Assembly: GCA_945933905.1 (NCBI GenBank)
Contig: CAMEQX010000006.1
Coordinates: 1 to 17,058, forward strand
Direction: 5' to 3'
DNA from: an uncultured Clostridia bacterium
Lineage (GTDB): Bacteria > Bacillota > Clostridia > Oscillospirales > Ruminococcaceae
DNA: 17,058 bases
Below, one piece after another: positions 1-5,814 of the stretch. The position numbers were made by a program, and so were the translations under genes. The notes under the pieces are model-generated. The model was not told where the DNA came from, made no database searches, and saw only the letters and a list, made by a program, of their open reading frames with translations. Positions within the stretch are counted from its first letter, which is position 1. Every line of letters starts with the position of its first letter.

Positions 1-918
1 GAAAAGATCGGACTGCTCGGCAACCGCAAATTAGAGGACGGCAATCTCTGCAAGAATTGCGCACGGAAGCTCTCACCCTTTTTCAGCGACCGCCGCAATT
101 CCACCGTGGAGGAAATTAAGCAGCAGCTTGCCTACCGCGAGGAAAACGAGCGCCGTTTGGCAGATTTCCACCCTGACGTTACCTTCGGTAGATTTAGAAA
201 GGTGTATGTGGATAGGGCAGGTGCGAAGTTTATTGTTACCACTGCCACCAACTGGCGGGACGAAAACCCCGACCTGATCTCCTTTTCCCAGGTCACAGGG
301 GTTGACACCGATATTCGCGAAAACAAAACCGAAATCTATTATAAGGACGATGAGGGCAAGAGCAAAAGCTACAACCCACGCCGCTATGAGTACGACTACG
401 AGTTTAATGTCACAATTCTGGTGGACTCTCCGTGGTTCGACAAGATCGAGCTGGAACTAAGCAGCGGCAATCGCCCCGACAGCCCCTACACCAACCTTTA
501 CCGCCAGTATGAGGAGCAGATGCACACTCTATACGATATTCTGATCGGAGGGCAGCGTAAGTCTTACGGACAAAACGATTTTGCGGCTTTTGACCCCTCT
601 GCTCCCAAAACCCATGAAGAGGAGCTCATGGTTGAGGTCATCAAGTCTACCAGTTGGGTCTGCCAAGCCTGCCGTCTCCCAAACTTCGGCACCCTTACCT
701 GCAACCATTGCGGAGGTCCGGTATCGGACGAGAGTACGCTGACCTTCGCAAAGCAAATCGCTAAGGATAATATGATGTTAGAAGTGTTACAAAACGCCAA
801 CCCGCAGAGCAATTCCACCCCGACGCAGGAAAGCGTTCCGCAGAGCTGGAGCTGTTCCTACTGCGGCACTCAGAATTTCGGCAATTTCTGCGAAAGCTGC
901 GGGGCAAAAAGACCGTAA
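1..918 (+). CDS. DUF4428 / zinc-ribbon protein, 5' end missing
   Basis: The reading frame is open from the first base, so the gene starts before the window; the GTG at 106 is internal. The visible 305 residues begin inside a DUF4428-type treble-clef: KIGLLGNRKLEDG followed by CKNC, with the first Cys pair lost off the edge. A beta-rich middle (about residues 50-150) follows, in the position where related proteins carry a PH-like domain. The C terminus has two further zinc ribbons with four Cys each, CQAC...CNHC and CSYCGTQNFGNFCESC. There is no signal peptide or membrane helix in the visible part, so it is probably cytoplasmic. The DUF4428 and zinc-ribbon assignments come from motif recognition; the molecular function is unknown. 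It is followed 55 nt downstream by a co-oriented lipoprotein gene. Confidence 0.8.
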   Translation, partial: EKIGLLGNRKLEDGNLCKNCARKLSPFFSDRRNSTVEEIKQQLAYREENERRLADFHPDVTFGRFRKVYVDRAGAKFIVTTATNWRDENPDLISFSQVTGVDTDIRENKTEIYYKDDEGKSKSYNPRRYEYDYEFNVTILVDSPWFDKIELELSSGNRPDSPYTNLYRQYEEQMHTLYDILIGGQRKSYGQNDFAAFDPSAPKTHEEELMVEVIKSTSWVCQACRLPNFGTLTCNHCGGPVSDESTLTFAKQIAKDNMMLEVLQNANPQSNSTPTQESVPQSWSCSYCGTQNFGNFCESCGAKRP

Positions 919-973
919 ATCCCTGGGTGAAAAGGAACATTTATAATATCAGATTTTTTTTGAGGTACCTATT

Positions 974-1360
974 ATGAAAAAAGCAATTATTGCCACCCTT
1001 GTCTCAGTAATGGTATTATCCGTTGCTGGCTGCAACTCATCCGGAAACACAAATGCAGAAAATACCGCCTCAGGAAACACTACCAAAACGGAAGCTCCCG
1101 CCGTCGCTCGCACCCTCGTAGGCTCCTGGTACCATGAAATGGGCTACACCTACGTTTTCAGAGAGGATAAAACAGGCGAATACCTTGTTGATGGAAACAG
1201 TGAGCCATTCTGGGTTTTCACCTACGAAACCGACGGTCAGAAGCTTACAATGTATGAGGACGGAAGCATTCTTATGGAAACCAATTACACCATAGAGGGA
1301 GATACTCTCATTATCGAGGACTCCTTCGGCGAAAAGGTTTATTACACATATAAAGCCTGA
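974..1360 (+). CDS. Small lipoprotein with lipocalin-like C-terminal domain
   Basis: This is a 128-residue protein with a classic lipoprotein signal: MKK, a hydrophobic stretch, and lipobox VAGC with the lipidated Cys at residue 20. A Thr/Asn/Ala-rich linker runs to about residue 45. The remaining 80 residues start GSWYHEMGYTYVFREDKTG and look like a small beta-barrel/sandwich of the lipocalin-like or DUF5640 type often found on exported Firmicutes proteins. The start is supported by a GAGG ribosome site at 962-965 with 8 nt spacing. A similar WY-containing beta domain closes the large membrane protein at 2305-4773. It should be anchored outside the cell. Ligand and role are unknown. Confidence 0.8.
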   Translation: MKKAIIATLVSVMVLSVAGCNSSGNTNAENTASGNTTKTEAPAVARTLVGSWYHEMGYTYVFREDKTGEYLVDGNSEPFWVFTYETDGQKLTMYEDGSILMETNYTIEGDTLIIEDSFGEKVYYTYKA

Positions 1361-1446
1361 ATTATCGGATAATACACAGAATAATCCAAAAGCTTTAGTG
1401 AATATTATAAGGACCTCTGCTTTGCGGCGTCGGATAACACCGACTC

Positions 1447-1467
1447 TATGAGAACTGCGTTCTCATA
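1447..1467. promoter_or_regulatory. Perfect 9-bp inverted repeat
   Basis: TATGAGAAC at 1447-1455 and its exact complement GTTCTCATA at 1459-1467 are separated by only TGC. There is no T tract, so it is not an intrinsic terminator. It sits 20 nt upstream of a second, longer hairpin. It could be a protein-binding palindrome or an RNA hairpin; no function can be assigned. Confidence 0.5.
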
Positions 1468-1486
1468 ACATATATTGTTGACATCT

Positions 1487-1535
1487 CTCCCCGACTATGC
1501 AAATATAGTATATTGCATAGTCGGGGAGTATTTTT
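1487..1535 (+). promoter_or_regulatory. 16-bp perfect hairpin burying a ribosome site (or terminator)
   Basis: The arms are 1487-1502 (CTCCCCGACTATGCAA) and 1513-1528 (TTGCATAGTCGGGGAG), exactly complementary, with a 10-nt loop, followed by TATTTTT. The 3' arm ends in GGGGAG, spaced 7 nt from the ATG at 1536, so the only Shine-Dalgarno candidate for the downstream reading frame lies inside the stem. Two readings fit: an intrinsic terminator closing the lipoprotein transcription unit, or a translation-blocking hairpin for the small membrane gene that follows. Confidence 0.6.
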
Positions 1536-1764
1536 ATGAAAAAAGAAAAAGCAACGGATAAAGAGAAAATCCTTTGGCAGTAGCAGCAGTTGTGGTTCTG
1601 ATAATTGCTGTTGAACTGGGCAAGCTTTCACACATGATGACAGCGGCGTCGGGTCGCTCCCCAGCGTTGCCCTGTTTGGCTGCGTATTTAGTATTGTTAC
1701 GTTTTTCGGGATTATTCGCGTTTACACAGTTTCTTTTTCAGACCCTTACGATAGAAGGCTTTGA
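1536..1764 (+). pseudogene. Frameshifted small two-helix membrane protein
   Basis: An ATG with a GGGGAG ribosome site opens MKKEKATDKEKIL, then hits TAG at 1581. The next frame continues without a break as a hydrophobic helix, LAVAAVVVLIIAVELGK (1574-1624). A third frame carries on from about 1624 with a polar loop and a second helix, VALFGCVFSIVTFFGIIRVY, to a TGA at 1762-1764. Read together they make a plausible protein of about 75 residues: a charged N terminus, two membrane segments and a short polar tail. Two frameshifts must be assumed, so this is a decayed gene or a stretch with sequencing errors. No family was recognised. Its end overlaps the tail of the opposite-strand pseudogene. 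Confidence 0.45.
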
Positions 1765-2299
1765 ATCTCCCTGATTGGAGCTGCTTGCGACAAAGGTATA
1801 ACACTCCAGATAAATTCCGACTTTCTTGCCTTTATACAAATATTCGCCGTCAAGAATCATTCTATTTTTATCTTCATCCCACCCGTTTTCCTTATTGGTC
1901 ACAAACTCTTCCGTCCACTGTTCGTTGCCGGACTGCAGCTTGCCGGAATTTTTCACAACACCGTCATCGGATACGGCTTCCAAATCTTTAAGAAATTTTT
2001 CAAGCCAAGTATAAATATCAGTCCCCAAATAATCGTATGTGAAAACACCGACTGAAGTGACATTCCCCGATGCGTCATGGCTTAAGGCGTCAACATGGGT
2101 AAAGGCATAGCATTCCACATCTTCTGTTGTAAATCCGAATGTATTCAGATAGCCCTCAACGGTTGTGGTATCAAAGTTTTCGGCGACTTCGGGAGCGCTT
2201 TGCTCTGTCTGAACCGAACTTTACGGTTTACCGCTGCTTTGGCGCGGTTTGCAAAGGCACGCTCGTTAATACAAGGAGCAGGACGGCATTTTCACGCAC
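1738..2299 (-). pseudogene. Broken exported/lipoprotein-like gene
   Basis: The frame from 2220 down to the TGA at 1738 encodes about 160 residues of ordinary-looking soluble sequence (for example VEGYLNTFGFTTEDVECYAF and GKKVGIYLECYTF). It has no ATG, and its only GTG (2118) lies in mid-domain. A TAA at 2221-2223 closes it upstream. Just beyond, another frame starting with GTG at 2299 gives a signal-peptide-like stretch, VRENAVLLLVLTSVPLQTA, ending at TAA 2228-2230. At least two frame disruptions between 2220 and 2235 would have to be undone to join them. It lies 5 nt after the stop of the 822-residue membrane protein, so it was probably the last gene of that operon. Family unknown. Confidence 0.5.
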
Positions 2300-2304
2300 C
2301 TGTC

Positions 2305-4773
2305 CTATCTTGTCAAAGTCTTTCCCGAAGAATTGACAGCCATAATTCCTCCATCATAGAACTCCGTTGCGGTTAAAGACATTTTGGAGCTTGTCGCGTC
2401 CATCTCAAGCTGCCGTTCGTCGGAATCCAGCGAGCTGCTAACCCACGTTGTGATGCCTTTAAGAGTGAGCGTTGCTGTGCTCTCGTCCAGTTCAGCCGTA
2501 TACTCCGTGCAGCAGACGTCACCGCCGTACCACGCCAAATCGGGTTGTTTCACGATTACATTGTCGCCTTCTCTGTATAAAATAGTCCGCTTTCCGTCCG
2601 CGTCATACCATTCTCCCATAAACGCGTCAATACCGCCTTCAAACATCGGCTCAACGTCGGGTTCCGATATATCGCTTGATTCAACCGAAGAAGATGATGA
2701 TGTAGAGGTAGATGATGATGTATTGCTCGAATTATCGGTATCAAATTCCTTTCTCAGCAAATCTATTTCTTTAAGGTATTTGATGAATTCATCGATAGCA
2801 ACGCTCTTCTTGTTTTTGGAAGCAAGCATTATCCATTTATTCAGAAGATCACCCATATTAGTGCATTCGGGGTCTTTAGAAAGCCATTCAAGCCTATTCA
2901 TGTCGATGTACTGCGAGATGAATCTTTTTACATTGACAAGACGCTCAAGCCTATTGGTCATGCTGTAATCGCTTTCGGACTCCTCCCCGAAAAATTCCCT
3001 GTAATATCTGGAATTAAGTGCGCCATAGTACGGATTGAGCATTGAGTCAATATTCCTGCTCTCGAGCTCTTTTATTTCTTCCGCGCGCTTCTCCTGCTTT
3101 GCGCGAAGTTCAAAGTATTCCATAAGCGAGTCTTGAGCGCGCTTATTAAATATTGCTTTCTTTTCTTCGGACAATTCGTTGTAAGTCTTTTCTTCCCAGC
3201 CGTATCTCTCGCATATCTCCGCGATTTTGTCAAGATTGTAAAAACGGGAAACGCACCTGTAAGCGGATATTCCGCCATATTCGTTGTTAAAGTACTTAAG
3301 GAACGATTCTTTGTTCTGGGGTTGTACCTCAATTCCGAATAAACCGGTCGCACCGTGTTTGTAGATATTATACATCTCGTCTATCATATTTGATTTCCAG
3401 TTGACCATGGCGGTATTTCCAAGAGAAACCAGCAATGTCGCACCCTTGGTGCAAAATTCCACCGACGGATGAACATTCTGCATTACGCCGCCAAGTTCCT
3501 CTGCCGCTCCCTCATAATCGCCCTCTATCAATCTTCCTGCCATTCGGGCAATTCCGTTCGAGTTGGAAAGAAGCGTATTAACTCCTGCCCCCGCAAATTC
3601 CGAACCCAGCACCTTATCGATTTTGTCGTTGAATTTGTTCTCTTCCCACGCGTGCATCAGCGCGCCGTTGAGCGTGTCCTCCAGACCGCTTTGAATGGTT
3701 TCGGGATCTTTTTCGTACACTCCTCTTGCAACAGAGGTGATGCCCTTGCCTGCCGTTTCTTTCCAATCAATTTTATTGCCTTCTGCGTCCTTAAAACAGC
3801 CGCTCATATAATTTAGTGTTGACTGAACAAGGTCAGCGGTAGCTTGTTCAGTCAGTCCAAGCGCCTTAACTTTCGCCTGAACATAAGGCTCCAGCTCGGC
3901 AGCCGCGCGTTTTTGCTCCGACTCCTCGATTGCAAGCTGCATACTGTACTTTTCCAGAAACAGCTCCTTTTCCTGTTCCTTTGTAAGCTTCGCGCCGAAC
4001 CAACTTGAGAAATGCGGAAGCACAACAGACATCGTGCCGTTTTCGAGGTCATAGCTGTCAGGCTCCAGATAGCGCACCTCGCCCGTTTCTTCTTCAAAAT
4101 ATCCGAACACATACCTGCCCAAATCATCCGCATCTTTTGGCATAGGAACGGTGTAAACTACATCTTCCGCAAAAAATCCGCCCGAATATGCGTCGCATTT
4201 TACTTCTACTGGAGTGGAAAGAAACTCATAGGCGGATTTGTTCTCAATTTTGGCGAACTTTTTCTCATCGAAAGGAGTTACTGTCAGTATACCGTCCTGT
4301 GAAAATGCGCCGTCTGCAACATGAATCGAAAACCCGTTTTCCGCAACGCTGCCGACTGTCGTTCCTTTTCCGTTTGTATCAGCAGGAATTTTCGCAGACG
4401 CTGCCTTTGCTTCTATCATTGTTACGGGTTTGTCGTCAGATTTGCCGCCCGTAAACATATTTCTGATGAAGCCGGGATACCAAAATCCTGTTATCGCAAG
4501 ACTTGCCACCAGAACAACAGATGTAATTGGAATGACCAACGGCTTTTTACTGCGCCGCTGCCTTGATCTCTGTGCTTGCGGAACTTGCTGCACTTGCGGA
4601 TACTGCTGAACTTGCTGCACCTGCGGATACTGCTGAACTTGCTGCACCTGCTGAACTTGCTGCACCTGCGGCTGTTGTGCAACGCCAAGGTCATATCCGC
4701 AATGCCCGCAGAACCTCGAGCCCATTATAATCTGCTTGCCGCAGTTTTCACAAAATCTTACCTCGTTTGACAT
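2305..4773 (-). CDS. Zinc-ribbon, single-pass membrane protein with large outer domain
   Basis: 822 residues. The start at 4773 is chosen because AGGAGG lies 7 nt upstream; the longer open frame to 4980 runs through non-coding-like sequence. Order of parts: a zinc ribbon (Cys 8, 11, 22, 25; CENCGKQ...FCGHCG); a Gln/Val/Pro repeat linker (about 33-68); a basic patch RSRQRRSKKP; one membrane helix (about 79-96). Then comes a long outer region beginning with a beta-rich domain (about 130-260), continuing into a charged helical region (about 270-670), a Ser/Thr linker (about 681-701) and a final beta domain from residue 719 (MGEWYDADGKRTILYREGDN) resembling the lipocalin-like domain of the 974-1360 lipoprotein. 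The zinc ribbon should be inside and the bulk outside the cell. It follows two DUF3592 genes on the same strand. Function unknown. Confidence 0.85.
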   Translation of the reverse strand: MSNEVRFCENCGKQIIMGSRFCGHCGYDLGVAQQPQVQQVQQVQQVQQYPQVQQVQQYPQVQQVPQAQRSRQRRSKKPLVIPITSVVLVASLAITGFWYPGFIRNMFTGGKSDDKPVTMIEAKAASAKIPADTNGKGTTVGSVAENGFSIHVADGAFSQDGILTVTPFDEKKFAKIENKSAYEFLSTPVEVKCDAYSGGFFAEDVVYTVPMPKDADDLGRYVFGYFEEETGEVRYLEPDSYDLENGTMSVVLPHFSSWFGAKLTKEQEKELFLEKYSMQLAIEESEQKRAAAELEPYVQAKVKALGLTEQATADLVQSTLNYMSGCFKDAEGNKIDWKETAGKGITSVARGVYEKDPETIQSGLEDTLNGALMHAWEENKFNDKIDKVLGSEFAGAGVNTLLSNSNGIARMAGRLIEGDYEGAAEELGGVMQNVHPSVEFCTKGATLLVSLGNTAMVNWKSNMIDEMYNIYKHGATGLFGIEVQPQNKESFLKYFNNEYGGISAYRCVSRFYNLDKIAEICERYGWEEKTYNELSEEKKAIFNKRAQDSLMEYFELRAKQEKRAEEIKELESRNIDSMLNPYYGALNSRYYREFFGEESESDYSMTNRLERLVNVKRFISQYIDMNRLEWLSKDPECTNMGDLLNKWIMLASKNKKSVAIDEFIKYLKEIDLLRKEFDTDNSSNTSSSTSTSSSSSVESSDISEPDVEPMFEGGIDAFMGEWYDADGKRTILYREGDNVIVKQPDLAWYGGDVCCTEYTAELDESTATLTLKGITTWVSSSLDSDERQLEMDATSSKMSLTATEFYDGGIMAVNSSGKTLTR
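4581..4671 (-). repeat. In-gene tandem repeat encoding Gln/Val/Tyr/Pro linker
   Basis: Units beginning GAACTTGCTGCAC on the + strand repeat at 4581-4607, 4608-4634, 4635-4652 and 4653-4671. The first two units are 27 nt and differ at a single base; the third is an 18-nt version. All lengths are multiples of three, so unit gain or loss keeps the frame. On the - strand they encode QVQQ/QVQQYP blocks between the zinc ribbon and the membrane helix. Near-identity at DNA level suggests recent expansion. Confidence 0.85.
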
Positions 4774-4820
4774 AATTATGCCTCCTAACAGTTTCTTTCG
4801 GTTAATGCTTGCGTTTCCGA

Positions 4821-4848
4821 ATAATATAGCGAAGATTTTCCAACACAA
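4821..4848 (-). promoter_or_regulatory. Possible promoter of the zinc-ribbon membrane gene
   Basis: On the - strand TTGTGT (4843-4848) and TATTAT (4821-4826) are 16 bp apart, about 48 bp upstream of the ATG at 4773. This would let the gene be transcribed separately from the DUF3592 pair. The boxes are imperfect, and read-through from the upstream promoter is equally possible. Confidence 0.35.
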
Positions 4849-4862
4849 TAAACTCTGTGCTC

Positions 4863-5255
4863 TTAAAGAAAATAGCAGAAAATCAGAACAGCGCCGATGA
4901 AAAGAAATATCAATCCCAACGGCAGCGGAAACGGATGCCCGACAAACCGCATTTCTTCGGGATTTTTCGGGTTGTAACAAATTCCCATTTTTGAATCTAT
5001 CGCATATTTCGTTTTCCGCAAAGTCCGAAAAGGTGCAGTTTGGGTATAGCTTTTGCCGTCAACGATATACTCTACGACAGGGTGGTAATAGTTATGCTTT
5101 ACACCGCGGAAATAGGTTTCATCTGTTTCCAGCTTTACGACGGGCGCATTCATCGACACGGTGCATTTTATGTAAGTCAGAACCTTTGCCATAATCAAAA
5201 GCAGACCGATAGCGGCAATAATAATGCCGACAACTAAAAAGAACAAATCACTCAT
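4863..5255 (-). CDS. DUF3592-like membrane protein
   Basis: 130 residues from ATG 5255 (MSDLFF), preceded by GGGTG; only 4 nt separate it from the stop of the upstream gene at 5260, so translation is probably coupled. A longer TTG start at 5282 would overlap that gene and adds nothing domain-like. Two hydrophobic segments flank an outer or inner beta domain: FFLVVGIIIAAIGLLLIMA at the N terminus and LPLGLIFLFIGAVLIFCYFL at the C terminus. The middle carries the DUF3592 hallmarks: HPVVEYIVDGKSY and ICYNPKNPEEMRF. It is a paralogue of the gene at 5260-5655. DUF3592 proteins have no established biochemical role. Confidence 0.8.
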   Translation of the reverse strand: MSDLFFLVVGIIIAAIGLLLIMAKVLTYIKCTVSMNAPVVKLETDETYFRGVKHNYYHPVVEYIVDGKSYTQTAPFRTLRKTKYAIDSKMGICYNPKNPEEMRFVGHPFPLPLGLIFLFIGAVLIFCYFL

Positions 5256-5259
5256 AGCT

Positions 5260-5655
5260 TCACCCATTCTGCGAAGTGACAAAAATTACCCCGACAATTA
5301 TCAACATAATGCTTATAAACGGCAGAATAAACCCACCACCTTTGGTGAAACTCTCATTCGGTTTTTGGGGATTGTAATACACTTTGATGTTGCCGCCGAT
5401 TTGGATTTTCCGGGGTTTAGAGTAACCTTTATTTCCTTCTCCGCGGTAAATTTGTCCGTTCACTACATATTCAAATTGAGGATAATAAAAATAGTGGTTG
5501 AAGCCCTCGTCATCGGTTTCCTGATATTCTCGCACACCGATTATTCTTCCGACGGTTCTGACCGAGCATTTTATTTTCTTTATAATGCCTGATATAATCG
5601 CAATCACTCCGACAATCAATAATCCGATTCCGACTAAAAAGTTGGTGGATGGCAT
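5260..5655 (-). CDS. DUF3592 family membrane protein
   Basis: 131 residues. The ATG at 5655 (MPSTNF) has AAGGAG 8 nt upstream, which decides it over the longer open frame to 5733 that would run through the promoter. Helix 1 is FLVGIGLLIVGVIAIISGII; helix 2 is FILPFISIMLIIVGVIFV. Between them lies the DUF3592 core: YPQFEYVVNGQIYRGEG and VYYNPQKPNES. It heads the - strand cluster (second DUF3592 gene, then the zinc-ribbon membrane protein) and is divergent from the helix-turn-helix regulator at 5815, with which it shares the control region. The family call is by motif; the role is unknown. Confidence 0.82.
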   Translation of the reverse strand: MPSTNFLVGIGLLIVGVIAIISGIIKKIKCSVRTVGRIIGVREYQETDDEGFNHYFYYPQFEYVVNGQIYRGEGNKGYSKPRKIQIGGNIKVYYNPQKPNESFTKGGGFILPFISIMLIIVGVIFVTSQNG

Positions 5656-5695
5656 AAAAATCACTCCTTTTTTATTGCAGATACTATTTGCTTTA

Positions 5696-5723
5696 ATTAT
5701 AACATATTTTTTTGCAGAAACAA
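5696..5723 (-). promoter_or_regulatory. Promoter of the DUF3592/zinc-ribbon cluster
   Basis: On the - strand an exact TATAAT (5696-5701) lies 16 bp downstream of a weak -35, TTGTTT (5718-5723). It gives a leader of roughly 35 nt to the ATG at 5655. The weak -35 directly abuts the dyad at 5727-5762, consistent with activation or repression from that site. Confidence 0.55.
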
Positions 5724-5726
5724 TAA

Positions 5727-5762
5727 CTGCCACAAAACTGTCAATGACAATTTTTGTGGCAG
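5727..5762. promoter_or_regulatory. Dyad-symmetric operator between divergent promoters
   Basis: The outer arms CTGCCACAAAA (5727-5737) and TTTTGTGGCAG (5752-5762) are exactly complementary. The centre is a second exact palindrome, TGTCA-A-TGACA (5739-5749). The whole site occupies the gap between the -35 boxes of the two divergent promoters (5723 and 5766). There is no T tract and it lies upstream of both predicted transcription starts, so a DNA-binding role is more likely than an RNA role. The adjacent tandem-HTH regulator is the obvious candidate ligand (inference). Confidence 0.65.
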
Positions 5763-5765
5763 TAG

Positions 5766-5794
5766 TTGATTTTACAGGAGAATTATGCTATCAT
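5766..5794 (+). promoter_or_regulatory. Promoter of the tandem-HTH regulator
   Basis: TTGATT (5766-5771), a 17-bp spacer and TATCAT (5789-5794) place the transcription start near 5801. This makes the ATG at 5785 lie upstream of the transcript and supports 5815 as the true start codon. Confidence 0.5.
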
Positions 5795-5814
5795 ATATAA
5801 AAAGGGGGACGGCT

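Noticed and set aside
1363..1394. Short ATTATC/GATAAT dyad after the small lipoprotein gene
   Set aside because: The stem is only six A/T-rich pairs with a one-base loop and no T tract, too weak for a terminator.
2384..2968. 194-codon + strand open frame
   Set aside because: It is antisense to the coherent 822-residue membrane protein and has Ser/Leu-rich shadow composition with no ribosome site.
4581..4671. CRISPR-like array
   Set aside because: The units abut without spacers, sit in frame inside a gene, and there are no cas genes.
4774..4980. Longer start for the zinc-ribbon membrane protein
   Set aside because: AGGAGG sits directly before the ATG at 4773, the extra 69 residues look non-coding, and they would overlap the upstream DUF3592 gene.
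5739..5744. TTGACA on the - strand inside the dyad as a -35 box
   Set aside because: The nearest TATAAT is 37 bp away, too far; the hexamer is explained by the palindrome.
5785..5814. Upstream ATG for the tandem-HTH regulator
   Set aside because: It overlaps the predicted -10 box and would lie before the transcription start; the ATG at 5815 has its own ribosome site.
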